A stretch of DNA of 64,000 bases from Alkaliphilus metalliredigens QYMF (GCF_000016985.1 NC_009633.1:1674001-1738000), one strand, 5' to 3'. Shown: positions 24,868 through 33,858, counted from the stretch's first letter. Made by a program: numbers and translations. The notes: generated from the sequence alone by a model not told the origin.

Positions 24868-25563
24868 ATGAATCAACAAGAAAGCTTAACAAAAACATTG
24901 CTAGAGTTAGGTGTGGCAAAGGTAGGCTATAGTCACTTAGAAGACGTACTCCCAGATGAATTCAAGCACTTGAAAAGTGGTGTTACCATTGCCATTAGGC
25001 TATCTGATCAAATTATTAGCGATATAAACATAGAAACAGGACCAACCCACACTTATTTTCATCATTATCGTACTGCAAATGCATTTATCGACCAAGTCAC
25101 CTTTAAAATAATGACAATTCTTCAGCAGTGGGAACATTTGGCTATGGCAATTCCGGCTTCACAATCCATTAATATAGAAGGATGGCATTTTAAGAGTTTA
25201 TTTCCTCATCGAACTGCTGCCACCAGATCTGGAATGGGCTGGATTGGAAAGAACAGTTGTCTGGTAACGGAAGAATTTGGCCCCAGGGTAAGACTAGGCA
25301 CGGTCTTAACAAATATGGAATTTCAGTATGATGAACCGATAAAAGACTCTCAATGTGGTGATTGTGATCTCTGTGTGAGAAACTGTCCTGCCTTGGCATT
25401 AAAGGGCACTCTATGGAAGCCGGGCTTATCAAGGGAAGAAATGTTTGACGCCAATAAATGTAGCAAGCATATGAAGAGTGAATATAAACATATAGGTAGA
25501 GGCGCTGTTTGTGGAATTTGTATCAAATCCTGTCCTAAAGGAAATGCTGTATTAAAAACATAG
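24868..25563 (+). CDS. double-[4Fe-4S]-cluster protein related to epoxyqueuosine reductase
   Basis: The 231-residue protein ends with two ferredoxin-type cysteine sets: CGDCDLCVRNCPALAL (about 160-175) and a lone Cys, then CGICIKSCPKG near the C-terminus. The preceding RSGMGWIGKNSCLV and FGPRVRLGTVLT match the QueG-like family that binds two 4Fe-4S clusters. It lacks the extra N-terminal and C-terminal regions of full QueG, so a redox role is likely but its substrate is unknown. Similar short proteins are common in anaerobes. A terminator hairpin overlaps the stop region. Confidence 0.85.
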   Translation: MNQQESLTKTLLELGVAKVGYSHLEDVLPDEFKHLKSGVTIAIRLSDQIISDINIETGPTHTYFHHYRTANAFIDQVTFKIMTILQQWEHLAMAIPASQSINIEGWHFKSLFPHRTAATRSGMGWIGKNSCLVTEEFGPRVRLGTVLTNMEFQYDEPIKDSQCGDCDLCVRNCPALALKGTLWKPGLSREEMFDANKCSKHMKSEYKHIGRGAVCGICIKSCPKGNAVLKT

Positions 25564-25586
25564 GGTAGAGAAAACTACCCTATGTT
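25557..25586. terminator. bidirectional terminator
   Basis: AACATAGGGTAG and CTACCCTATGTT form a perfect 12-bp stem with a 6-base loop, between converging genes. It overlaps the last codons of both. Confidence 0.8.
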
Positions 25587-25768
25587 AATCTTCGATCTAG
25601 AGGAGACTTTACGTCCTTTCTCCCGCCATGGCTATGTGCACTTTCAAGTTGTGCCTTTTGCGACTTAGATTCTCGGTGAAAATGGCGTTCTTCAAATTTA
25701 TAGGTTTTAGAGGCCTCTTCTACACGATGACCATTCACTAAAGTCCATTGGCTTTTACGAATTGACAT
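25580..25768 (-). CDS. small basic protein of unknown function
   Basis: The 62-residue protein starts at ATG 25768, after AAAAGAGGTG at a good distance; longer in-frame starts lack a ribosome site. It reads MSIRKSQWTLVNGHRVEEAS, then FEERHFHRESKSQKAQ and HSHGGRKDVKSPLDRR. It is very rich in Lys, Arg, His and Ser and has no membrane segment or Cys. I do not recognise the family. The clear ribosome site and its own upstream space support a real gene. Confidence 0.6.
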   Translation of the reverse strand: MSIRKSQWTLVNGHRVEEASKTYKFEERHFHRESKSQKAQLESAHSHGGRKDVKSPLDRRLT

Positions 25769-25968
25769 TTGTAAACACCTCTTTTCGAAGTTGGAATGAA
25801 AAATCATTCCCTAATAGTTTCACCATTCGTTAAAAAAGAATGCCAGTTACAAAATGGAAAATACATATGGTATTTTAAAAGCTTCGGAAAGAAAATAGCG
25901 AGTTAAAATAAATCATGATAGTAAGCAATCATTCTATTAAGATACTTTAACAACAAAGGAGGACAAAA

Positions 25969-27069
25969 ATGAAAAAATCAATCAAGTTTACAATCATTCT
26001 TTTTTTAAGTGTTTTTTTAATCGGCTGCATGACAGTAGATTCAAATGAAGATCCAACAGAAAACGTCAGTGGACAAGAGGATCAGATTCAAGAGGACAAC
26101 GAAGATGAGGCCCTAGAAGATCAAGAAGAAATAGAAGAAATTAAAGAAATTGATTTACAAGTGGTACAACCAAATGAAGCAGGGCAAATTATGGTGTTAA
26201 TGTATCATCATATTCGAGAGCCTGAGGGAGAATGGTCTAGAACTCCCGATAACTTTAGAAAGGATTTACTGGTGCTCTATGAAGAAGGATATCGACCTAT
26301 CAGTCTTGAGGACTATGCCACAGGAAATATTACAACCGAGGCAGGCTATACACCTGTTGTCCTTACCTTTGACGATGGAAATGATAATAATTTTAATATG
26401 ATTGAAGATGGAGATGGCCAGTGGGTGATAGATCCTAATAGTGCAGTGGCTATCTTAGTAGATTTTCATGAGCAGTATCCAGACTTTCCATTAGAAGCCA
26501 CCTTCTTTATTAATGGTGGGAGCCCCTTTGGACAAAGTGAGTTTGTTGAATACAAATTAAATTATATTGTAGAAAAAGGCATGGATATTGGGAATCATAC
26601 AAATACCCACATCAACTTTACCAATGCCAATGCTGAAAAAATCCAAGAGGAGCTCGGACGAATTAATGAAATGGTTAACAACATTATACCTGATTATGAG
26701 GTGAATACCTTAGCATTGCCATTTGGTTCAAAACCAAAGGATGAAGCGCTGAGAAAGTATTTAGTAGAGGGAACGTACCAAGGGAACCCATATAAGCATG
26801 TGGCAGTTTTAGAGGTGGGATGGGACCCATACCATTCACCCTACCATGAAAGCTTTAATGGAGCGACAATTCATCGGATAAGAGCCAGTGAAACAAAGGT
26901 TGATGGTGTTGGAATGTATGATTGGATGAAAGCCCTGGACCAAGGGGGAAGACTTCGTTATATTAGTGATGGAGACCCTAATGTTGTGACAGTGCCTAAG
27001 GCATATGAAGATCGCATATCCCATGAATTAGAAGGAAAAGAGATAAGAATATATGAATTAAATGAGTAA
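25969..27069 (+). CDS. polysaccharide deacetylase-family lipoprotein
   Basis: The 366-residue protein has a lipoprotein signal (hydrophobic residues 7-18, lipobox LIGC with Cys20), so it should be anchored outside the membrane. An acidic linker (about 25-60) precedes a NodB-type deacetylase domain with VVLTFDDG (metal-binding Asp pair), FFINGG and GNHTNTH (the HxxxH metal site). The family removes acetyl groups from cell-wall sugars or related polymers. ATG 25969 follows AAAGGAGG. It stands alone with a terminator after it. The exact substrate cannot be told. Confidence 0.9.
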   Translation: MKKSIKFTIILFLSVFLIGCMTVDSNEDPTENVSGQEDQIQEDNEDEALEDQEEIEEIKEIDLQVVQPNEAGQIMVLMYHHIREPEGEWSRTPDNFRKDLLVLYEEGYRPISLEDYATGNITTEAGYTPVVLTFDDGNDNNFNMIEDGDGQWVIDPNSAVAILVDFHEQYPDFPLEATFFINGGSPFGQSEFVEYKLNYIVEKGMDIGNHTNTHINFTNANAEKIQEELGRINEMVNNIIPDYEVNTLALPFGSKPKDEALRKYLVEGTYQGNPYKHVAVLEVGWDPYHSPYHESFNGATIHRIRASETKVDGVGMYDWMKALDQGGRLRYISDGDPNVVTVPKAYEDRISHELEGKEIRIYELNE

Positions 27070-27074
27070 AAGAT

Positions 27075-27102
27075 AAGCGTCCCAACCAGGGACGCTTTAC
27101 TT
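27075..27102. terminator. bidirectional terminator
   Basis: AAGCGTCCC and GGGACGCTT flank a 5-base loop between converging genes and are followed by T-rich DNA. Confidence 0.85.
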
Positions 27103-28023
27103 TTTGATCACAATATTGGAGAGGCTAACAAAAAAAGAACTAAAGGGTAAAAACAATAAAGTACAAAGGATATTAAAGAGACTGTGGGCGTTAGCGATTT
27201 GTCTAGCAGGATGAATGGGGGACAGTTCCATTGAAAAATAGGCCAGCCAATCAATCAGTGGGAAAAAGATAATCACCCCTAACAGATTATAGAAAAAGTG
27301 AATAAAGGCAGCCCGTCTGGCAGAAACGCTCAGGGGGAGACTGGCTAAAATGGTGGTGACACATGTACCGACATTTTGACCCAATAAAATAGTGATAGCA
27401 GATTTTATTGTAATCACATGGTTAACTGCCAAGGACTGTAAAATGGCAATACCCGTACTGCTACTTTGAATAATTGCAGTAGTAGAAAAGCCCATTAAAA
27501 CCCCTAAAACTGGTTTTTCTCCTAGGGTAGCTAAGATTTGTTGAAATCTTAAATAATCCTTGAGGGGTTGAAGGGTGTCACTAAGAAAGGTAATACCAAT
27601 AAAGATTAAGGCAAATCCCACGGCGGACTGGCCCACCACAATAGCCCTTCTGTTTTTAAATAGGGTTAAAATGATGCCAATAATAAAAATGATAGGAGCA
27701 TATTGTCCAAGGTTGAAGGCAATCAATTGTGCAGTGAGGGTGCTTCCCACATTGGACCCCATAATCATGGGTGCCACTTGATGCAGTGTTAGTAAGCGTG
27801 CCTCCACTAGACCCACAAAAATAATGGTGGCACCGCTACTGGATTGTAAAAGACCGGTGATCAGGGCGCCGATTAATACACCCACTACGGGATGGATTTT
27901 AATGTTTTGTATCAGACTCTTGACCCTTGTTGAGGTCAGATGATTGAGTCCCTTTGTTAGAAACTGCATGCCAAGCAAAAAAAGGCCCAGGCCGGTTAAT
28001 GAACCCAATATCATTGTATGCAA
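27097..28023 (-). CDS. Na+/phosphate cotransporter-like membrane protein
   Basis: This 308-residue membrane protein has the Na/Pi-cotransporter II repeat. Two copies of the QSSS signature occur (LLQSSSGATI and IIQSSSTGIAI), each in an inverted half of about 100 residues, with eight or so membrane segments. It probably imports phosphate or a related anion with sodium. A TTG at 28023 (MHTMILGSLTGLG) is chosen because GGGAGGTG lies 8-10 bases upstream; an ATG start three codons on is also possible. It lacks the C-terminal PhoU-like domain of longer relatives. Confidence 0.85.
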   Translation of the reverse strand: MHTMILGSLTGLGLFLLGMQFLTKGLNHLTSTRVKSLIQNIKIHPVVGVLIGALITGLLQSSSGATIIFVGLVEARLLTLHQVAPMIMGSNVGSTLTAQLIAFNLGQYAPIIFIIGIILTLFKNRRAIVVGQSAVGFALIFIGITFLSDTLQPLKDYLRFQQILATLGEKPVLGVLMGFSTTAIIQSSSTGIAILQSLAVNHVITIKSAITILLGQNVGTCVTTILASLPLSVSARRAAFIHFFYNLLGVIIFFPLIDWLAYFSMELSPIHPARQIANAHSLFNILCTLLFLPFSSFFVSLSNIVIKK

Positions 28024-28177
28024 AGAAAACACCTCCCTGTAGAATATACGCATAGGAAGGTGAAACTAAAACAATAAGATGCAGAAAAGTTAGCTAAGAT
28101 ATCGGAAAGAAAATAACAAGCCAATGTAGCCTCTCATATAGACCCATTATTTTCTTGAAGATGCCTAAGAATGCAGG

Positions 28178-29410
28178 CTAAAAGACAAGTTCCAGGGAGA
28201 GTAATCTTCTTTTAAGCTCCTCAAGTAGTTCTTTTTCTGACTCCAGATCCTTGGCCTCAAAGGTAACTGAAAGACGTAAATAAGAGCCAACATCATCCCA
28301 AGGGACTGTAGAAATCAGTGCATGCTCAAGAATATGGGTAGCGACCTCTTCAGCATTTGTAAAACGGATACCAGATTTTGTTCCCTTTGGAATGGGAACA
28401 TAGCAGTAGAAGGTTCCTTGGGGCTTAGTGGCTTTAAAGCCAACCTCCTGTAAGATTTCTATTAAAAAATCCATTCGTCTCGAATATCGCTGGCAATTGG
28501 CTTCTATAATATCTATATGCTGTAGAGCAAATGCACCAGCCTTTTGAATTGCCCTGAATTGCCCTGAGTCTGTAGTGTCCTTGATGGCACTGTAGGCTTT
28601 AATCATTTCAGGTGAGCCAAGGGCAAAGGCAAGACGCCATCCTGTCATATTGAAGGCCTTTGAAAGGGAATGAAGTTCAATTCCCACATGGGAGGCATCG
28701 GGAACAGAAAACAAACTAATGGGACGATGATCATCAAAGGTAATAGGTCCATAGGCGGCATCGGAAACAATGACAATCCCATATTGCAAAGCAATGGAAA
28801 CTGCTTCTTGATAAAAATCATAGGTTGCCACTTGTCCAGTGGGATTGTTTGGATAATTTAGATAGAGTAGCTTTGCTTTATTCAAAATACTTTTGGGGAT
28901 AGCAGTGAAATCAGGATAAAAGCTATTTTCCTCATGTAAGGGCAATGGATAAATTTCGCCACCAAAATATTGGGTATTGCTGCTTAGAATAGGGTACCCT
29001 GGTATTGTTGTTAGAACCACGTCGCCGGGATTAATAAAACATGCTGGAAGCATGGCTAACATGGACTTTGTACCAATGCCATGTAGAATGTTTTCATTAG
29101 GGTCAAGGCCCTTCAGACCATATACTTTATTGAGATACTGAACTGCTGCTTCTTGAAATTCAAGGATGCCGTTGTCAGCGTACCAACGATTTTCAGGTTT
29201 GCCAGCCTCCTTGGAAAGAATTGAAACGACCCGCTCATCCGCCGCTAAATCCGGTTCCCCAACGCCTAAATCAATCAAAGAAATAAAGGGATATTTTTTG
29301 ATTGCTTCCTCCTTTGTTTTTTTTATTTTCCGAAACTTATATTCCTTAGAAACCTTACCAAAGCTTTTTCCTCCTAGCCGTTGAGCGATCTTATCCTCTA
29401 AAAAGTACAT
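28178..29410 (-). CDS. dapL: LL-diaminopimelate aminotransferase
   Basis: DapL converts tetrahydrodipicolinate to LL-diaminopimelate in one PLP-dependent step, for lysine and peptidoglycan. The 410-residue protein begins MYFLEDKIAQRLGGKSFGKV and shows DLGVGEPD, WYADNGI, LNYPNNPTG, the PLP lysine in HSLSKAFNMTGWR, and a C-terminal ISTVPWDD.G.YLR.S. These match the DapL family closely. ATG 29410 lies 6 bases after GGAGG; longer frames upstream have no ribosome site. It is divergently arranged with pdaB. Confidence 0.92.
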   Translation of the reverse strand: MYFLEDKIAQRLGGKSFGKVSKEYKFRKIKKTKEEAIKKYPFISLIDLGVGEPDLAADERVVSILSKEAGKPENRWYADNGILEFQEAAVQYLNKVYGLKGLDPNENILHGIGTKSMLAMLPACFINPGDVVLTTIPGYPILSSNTQYFGGEIYPLPLHEENSFYPDFTAIPKSILNKAKLLYLNYPNNPTGQVATYDFYQEAVSIALQYGIVIVSDAAYGPITFDDHRPISLFSVPDASHVGIELHSLSKAFNMTGWRLAFALGSPEMIKAYSAIKDTTDSGQFRAIQKAGAFALQHIDIIEANCQRYSRRMDFLIEILQEVGFKATKPQGTFYCYVPIPKGTKSGIRFTNAEEVATHILEHALISTVPWDDVGSYLRLSVTFEAKDLESEKELLEELKRRLLSLELVF

Positions 29411-29562
29411 ACTCATCCTCCTTATTGCAATAGAATATACATTATAATATTGTGTGATTTCTAATTTGGTGACATGTAAGGGATTCAAGAATATAGGTTC
29501 TGTCATAAAGAAGTGTGGAGGAGAATAAACTAGAATAGAATACTTTGTACAGGAGGAATGAG

Positions 29563-30327
29563 ATGAAGGTATTGATTTGGTCCAAAAAAGTTGTCGCATT
29601 AATCGCAATTTGTATTGTGGGGGCCACAGGATTATTACTGTATCAAATAAACTTTCGTGGAGATGTGATAGCAGTGTTTTCTCCCCAAAGAAGGCTACCC
29701 ATATACAGTGTTGAAACCCAGGAAAAAAAGATCGCAATCAGCTTTGATGCTGCTTGGGGTGATGAGTTTACCGATGATATTTTAGATACTTTAGATAAAT
29801 TTAACGTCAAAACAACTTTCTTTCTAGTAGGATTTTGGGTTGATAAGCATCCGGATATGGTGCAAAAAATTCATGAAAGAGGACACGAGGTTGGCAACCA
29901 TTCTTCTACCCATCCACACATGTCTAAGCTGTCTAGTGAACAAATTGCTAAAGAATTGAAGACAACAGGAGATAAAATCCAAGCAATTACTGGAATTCAG
30001 CCCACGGTTTTTAGGCCTCCCTTTGGAGACTATAATAATGTACTCATTGAGACAGCTGAAGAAGTTGGATACTATACAATACAATGGGATGTAGATTCTC
30101 TAGATTGGAAGGAACTAGGAGTGCAACCAGTGGTAGATCGCATCACAAAAAACATTAAAAATGGATCCATTGTACTGTTTCATAACAATGCAAAGCATGT
30201 GAGTGCGTTTTTACCTTTGGTCCTAGAAGAAGTTCAAGCAGCAGGCTATGAAATCGTTCCAGTCTCAGAACTCATCCATAAGGGTGAATTTACAATTGAT
30301 CATACCGGAAGACAACAAAAAAAATAG
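29563..30327 (+). CDS. pdaB: sporulation polysaccharide deacetylase PdaB
   Basis: The 254-residue protein has one N-terminal membrane segment (about residues 8-26) and a NodB-type deacetylase domain. It carries AISFDAAWGDE in place of TFDDG, typical of the PdaB sporulation branch, plus GHEVGNHSSTHPHMS (HxxxH metal site), RPPFGDYNN and the late VDSLDWKE. PdaB is needed for cortex formation in spores. ATG 29563 follows CAGGAGG; six extra upstream codons have no support. It is followed by a strong terminator. Confidence 0.93.
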   Translation: MKVLIWSKKVVALIAICIVGATGLLLYQINFRGDVIAVFSPQRRLPIYSVETQEKKIAISFDAAWGDEFTDDILDTLDKFNVKTTFFLVGFWVDKHPDMVQKIHERGHEVGNHSSTHPHMSKLSSEQIAKELKTTGDKIQAITGIQPTVFRPPFGDYNNVLIETAEEVGYYTIQWDVDSLDWKELGVQPVVDRITKNIKNGSIVLFHNNAKHVSAFLPLVLEEVQAAGYEIVPVSELIHKGEFTIDHTGRQQKK

Positions 30328-30345
30328 TGGTTACGTAATCGCTCC

Positions 30346-30375
30346 AAATGTCTCTGGTTAACCAGGGGCATTTTT
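30346..30375 (+). terminator. terminator after pdaB
   Basis: An AAATG.C.CTGG / CCAG.G.CATTT stem with a TTAA loop, followed by TTTTT. Confidence 0.8.
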
Positions 30376-30443
30376 GCGTTTGAGATTTTTGTTTTTTGAA
30401 GCATAGCTCATAAAGAAATCAGTGTATATAATCATCTCTTCAA

Positions 30444-31985
30444 ATGCAAAATAACATAACAATAGCAATTGAGACTGCTAAAGCACAAGGAGATGAGAAG
30501 ATGAACATTGATGGAGTAGAAGTTCAAGGCGTGACTTCAGATTCGCGAAAAGTAAAGACGGGATATGTTTTTGTAGCCATAAAAGGAGCAGAATCTGATG
30601 GGAACAACTATATAGGAGAAGCCATTCAAAGAGGTGCAGTCATCATCTATACAGAACATAGGATTACAGCCCTAGGAGTGATGATTAAAATATGCTCCAA
30701 TGCCCGAAAAACTTTGGCAGATTTATGCAATGCTTTTTATGATCATCCCTCAGAAAAAATAAGAGTAATTGGCATAACAGGGACTAATGGGAAAACCACT
30801 ACCAGCCATATTATTTATCATGCCTTAAAGGAGTCAGGCGTTTCGGTGGGATTAATTGGAACATTAGATATTAAAATCAACAATCAAACCCATTTTACTG
30901 AACTCACAACACCAAGTGCTGAAGATATCTATTATTACTTAAATAAAATGGTACAACAAAAAGTTCAGGTAGTTGTCATGGAAGTATCTTCCCATGGATT
31001 GAAGTCTGAACGTGTACACGGAATTAAATTTGATATTGCCATACATACTAATATAGAAAGGGATCACTTAAACTATCATAAAAATATGGGGGACTATATT
31101 CGTTCTAAGAAAAAATTATTTGATTGTTTATCTCCAGGAAAAGTGGCATTACTTAACCTAGATGATAATCATAGTTTAGAGCTTTTAACTGGCAATAATG
31201 GATTAATTGTTGTCACCTATGGGTTAAATGTAAGGGCCACTGTGACGGCTTCTAGTATAGATACAGAACTTAATACTACATTTCATTTCTGTTTGCAAAG
31301 GGGTATGACAACTTTAGCAGGTTTGGAAGTGGAACCGTTTGAATATCCTTTCTCCATTAATTTATTGGGAAAACATAATATTTACAACTCATTGGCAGCG
31401 ATTACTTGCTGTTTACTTCTGGATCTATCCTGTGAAGAAATAGCTAAAAATATTAAAAGTTTTACAGGTGTAACAAGGAGGTTAGAGGTCATATATAAAA
31501 AAGGCTACACGGTTATCGATGATTTCAGTCATAATCCAGCTAGTTATGGAGCTGTATTTGAAAGCATGCAGAATTTAGAGTATAAAAATCTACATGTGAT
31601 TAATGCAATTAGAGGGAGCCGAGGAGCTGATATCAATCAAGAGAATGCAGATGTGCTGAAAATTTGGTATGAACTATTGGGAATGAAAACATTGATGATT
31701 ACATCAAGTAAAGATAAAACAGGTAAGCTAGATGAAGTACAAGTAGAAGAAATAGGAGCGTTTTTTAAGGTATTAAGTGAGGGCAGTGTTAATTTTGAAT
31801 ATGTAGATCATTTATCCGATGCCATAGAAACCATAATTCCCCGAATTGAAGAAGGTGATTTACTGCTGTTATTAGGAGCCCAAGGGATGGATAAAGGGAA
31901 AGAAATTTTTTTAAAGGATATAGGTGAAGAATACATGAAGCTTGGTAATGAGTATAAGTCAAATGATTGTATACAAATAAATTGA
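30444..31985 (+). CDS. divergent MurE-like Mur ligase
   Basis: This 513-residue protein has the three Mur-ligase domains: N-terminal TSDSRKV (about 31), the ATP loop GITGTNGKTTTS (about 112), the MEVSSHGL and HTNIERDHLNYH motifs, and a C-terminal domain. It lacks the MurE DNPR box that selects meso-diaminopimelate; in that region it has NAIRGSRGADINQ and ITSSKDKTG. Its DDFSHNPASYG replaces DYAHTP. It probably links an amino acid to a UDP-sugar peptide or related molecule, but the substrate is unknown. Start is uncertain: ATG 30501 has AAGGAGATGAG upstream, while 30444 keeps more of domain 1. Confidence 0.8.
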   Translation: MQNNITIAIETAKAQGDEKMNIDGVEVQGVTSDSRKVKTGYVFVAIKGAESDGNNYIGEAIQRGAVIIYTEHRITALGVMIKICSNARKTLADLCNAFYDHPSEKIRVIGITGTNGKTTTSHIIYHALKESGVSVGLIGTLDIKINNQTHFTELTTPSAEDIYYYLNKMVQQKVQVVVMEVSSHGLKSERVHGIKFDIAIHTNIERDHLNYHKNMGDYIRSKKKLFDCLSPGKVALLNLDDNHSLELLTGNNGLIVVTYGLNVRATVTASSIDTELNTTFHFCLQRGMTTLAGLEVEPFEYPFSINLLGKHNIYNSLAAITCCLLLDLSCEEIAKNIKSFTGVTRRLEVIYKKGYTVIDDFSHNPASYGAVFESMQNLEYKNLHVINAIRGSRGADINQENADVLKIWYELLGMKTLMITSSKDKTGKLDEVQVEEIGAFFKVLSEGSVNFEYVDHLSDAIETIIPRIEEGDLLLLLGAQGMDKGKEIFLKDIGEEYMKLGNEYKSNDCIQIN

Positions 31986-32111
31986 AGCGTACACAATAGA
32001 ATAATTAAATTTTATTATTATTTTAAAACATAATTCCATCCCTTCTCGAATAAACATGTTTATAGATTGGCCCTTAAATAAACATAAGAATAGAAGGGAG
32101 AGTGGGGTTGA

Positions 32112-32771
32112 ATGACAGATCGCGTAATTGATACAAATATTGTTACCATAGTGGGGAAAGTTGTTGACGAAAAGAGATTTAGCCATGAAATTTATGGGGA
32201 GGGTTTCTATACCTATAATATAGAGATCCCAAGACTTAGTGATGCCTGTGATAGGTTGAGTCTGACTGTATCGGAACGTCTTTTAGTTGATATGGAATTA
32301 AATCCGGAAGATATGGTGAGAGTAGAAGGACAACTAAGGTCTTATAACAAATTTATTGATGGTAGCAATCGTTTGGTTTTAACGGTGTTTGCAAGAGATA
32401 TTGTACTTTTGGATAAAGAAGAAGAAATTAAAAATCCAAATCAAATTTATTTAGAAGGGTTTGTATGTAAGCCACCCATATACAGAGAGACTCCCTTCGG
32501 CAGAGAAATTTCGGATTTACTTGTAGCTGTTAATCGTCCTTATAACAAATCGGACTACATACCCTCTATTGCATGGGGGAGAAATGCTAGGTTTTCAGCA
32601 AAGTTAAACGTGGGAGATCACATTCGACTTTGGGGTAGGATTCAGAGTCGGGAGTATCAAAAAAAGTTATATGATGGGACGATACTCAATAAAGTGGCAT
32701 ATGAGGTGTCAGTTTCAAAAATGGAAAAGGCTGATGAAGAAGCGATGCAGGAAAATGAGGGTCAAGAGTAG
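32112..32771 (+). CDS. single-stranded DNA-binding protein with two OB folds
   Basis: The 219-residue protein contains two SSB-type OB folds in tandem. The first (about 8-100) has NIVTIVGKVVDEKRFSHE and the second (about 112-205) has IYLEGFVCKPPIYRETPFG then DLLVAVNRPYNKSDYIP, the usual SSB strand pattern. The tail is acidic (EEAMQENEGQE), as in SSBs that bind partners. Clostridia carry such a duplicated protein in addition to the main SSB. ATG 32112 follows GGGAGAGTGGGG. A terminator follows. Confidence 0.8.
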   Translation: MTDRVIDTNIVTIVGKVVDEKRFSHEIYGEGFYTYNIEIPRLSDACDRLSLTVSERLLVDMELNPEDMVRVEGQLRSYNKFIDGSNRLVLTVFARDIVLLDKEEEIKNPNQIYLEGFVCKPPIYRETPFGREISDLLVAVNRPYNKSDYIPSIAWGRNARFSAKLNVGDHIRLWGRIQSREYQKKLYDGTILNKVAYEVSVSKMEKADEEAMQENEGQE

Positions 32772-32776
32772 AAGTT

Positions 32777-32813
32777 ATTCCGTGGATGCAAAGGATCCAC
32801 GGAATTATTTTTT
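32777..32813 (+). terminator. terminator after the two-OB-fold gene
   Basis: ATTCCGTGGAT and a GATCCACGGAAT stem with a 6-base loop, then a T-run (with one A) to 32813. Confidence 0.85.
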
Positions 32814-32832
32814 TATAAAGGAGGAATGTGTT

Positions 32833-32973
32833 GTGCTTAGTTTAGAACATTTTATTTTACCAATGATCGCTATTTTTTTTATCGTCTTGATTTCGATTCA
32901 GTACTCTATTAATAAGATCTTAATGGTATTAAAGGAGATTAAAGAAATTTTACATCGTTCGAATCGTGATTAA
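32833..32973 (+). CDS. small single-pass membrane protein
   Basis: A 46-residue protein starts at GTG 32833 after AAAGGAGGA. It reads MLSLEHFILPMIAIFFIVLI, then SIQYSINKILMVLKEIKEIL. The first 20 or so residues form a membrane segment, followed by a short charged helix. No family is recognised. The strong ribosome site just after a terminator suggests a separate transcript. It could be a small regulator or part of a membrane complex. Confidence 0.6.
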   Translation: MLSLEHFILPMIAIFFIVLISIQYSINKILMVLKEIKEILHRSNRD

Positions 32974-32991
32974 CGGATAGGTGGGTCGATT

Positions 32992-33206
32992 ATGAAAGTT
33001 AAAGGAGAGGTGAAACAATTAAAGGAAATGTTAACAACAAGAAAAAATTGAAATGTCAGTAGAAGAAGCCATGAAGCTAAAGCAAATAGGGGACGAGGAC
33101 TCCATGGTGAAATATGGAAGAAATTCAAGTAATTAATGAGTACATCTACCATATTTATGGATTGACTCCTGAAGAAATTGAGCTAGTAGAGAGACATATG
33201 CAGTAG
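32992..33206 (+). pseudogene. broken small ORFs, possible tail of a lost gene
   Basis: Three short frames follow one another. ATG 32992 gives MKVKGEVKQLKEML and stops at TGA. An overlapping ATG about 60 bases on gives MSVEEAMKLKQIGDEDSMVK and stops. A last piece reads MEEIQVINEYIYHIYGLTPE, then EIELVERHMQ and a stop. The final piece resembles the tail seen on some restriction-modification enzymes (YGLTEEEI.. type). The shifts suggest a decayed gene, but a set of genuine small proteins cannot be excluded. Confidence 0.3.
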
Positions 33207-33248
33207 CTCCTATAAAAAGTATCATTAGACTTCTACTTATAAGTACCC

Positions 33249-33716
33249 TTAGAGTCTTTCTGCTAGTTTGGCACAAATGGATTCTAAGAGATGCTGATCT
33301 AAGCTATCAAAAGCAGAGGGTTCATGGCTGTCAATGTCAATCTCACCTAGCACGTCATCTCCCTTTAAAATAGGAACCACAATTTCAGAAGCTGTTTCAA
33401 AGCTACAGGCTAAGTAATTGGTTTCTTTGGTTACATCATCAACAATAAATGTTTCTTTTCTATCAGCAGCCTGCCCACAGATACCTTGACCGATTTGAAT
33501 ATGTGTATGATCGGTATGGGCCCCTAGGTAGTGACCTAATACCAATTCTCCATTTTCGATCATATAAAATCCAGTCCAATTATAGTAAGGAATGTTATTG
33601 TCTAATAATTCTACAATTCCTTGATAAACATTGTCCAGCTGCTCTTCTTTTGAGATTAATGCAAATGCTTTTTTTTCTAGACGTAAAAAAAGTTCTTTTT
33701 TAGTTTGCTGATCCAT
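33249..33716 (-). CDS. GAF-domain protein, free methionine-R-sulfoxide reductase-like
   Basis: The 155-residue protein is a single GAF domain of the fRMsr type, with NWTGFYMIENGELVLGHYLG, GQGICGQAADRKETFIVDDV and YLACSFETASEIVVPILKGD. fRMsr repairs oxidised free methionine using cysteines. Two conserved cysteines are visible (in GICGQ and LACSF), but the family's third one, usually in the segment before IV.DV, is absent here, so activity should be checked. It stands alone on the minus strand, divergent from hpt, with ATG 33716 as the start. Confidence 0.85.
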   Translation of the reverse strand: MDQQTKKELFLRLEKKAFALISKEEQLDNVYQGIVELLDNNIPYYNWTGFYMIENGELVLGHYLGAHTDHTHIQIGQGICGQAADRKETFIVDDVTKETNYLACSFETASEIVVPILKGDDVLGEIDIDSHEPSAFDSLDQHLLESICAKLAERL

Positions 33717-33829
33717 TTCATATCGTCTCCTTGGTTTTATTATTTAGATATATTTTAACATAGTGAGATAAAACAGACAATCGATTAAATTGTTTGAAAT
33801 TAAAGATAAATGACACAAAGATACAGGGT

Positions 33830-33858
33830 TTGACAAGGTCTGAAATATCAATTATTAT
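33830..33858 (+). promoter_or_regulatory. sigma-A-type promoter for hpt
   Basis: TTGACA at 33830-33835, a 17-base gap, then TATTAT at 33853-33858. The hpt start at 33895 is 36 bases on. Confidence 0.8.

Noticed and set aside
27575-27781. Plus-strand frame inside the Na/Pi transporter gene
   Set aside because: Antisense shadow of a conserved membrane protein.
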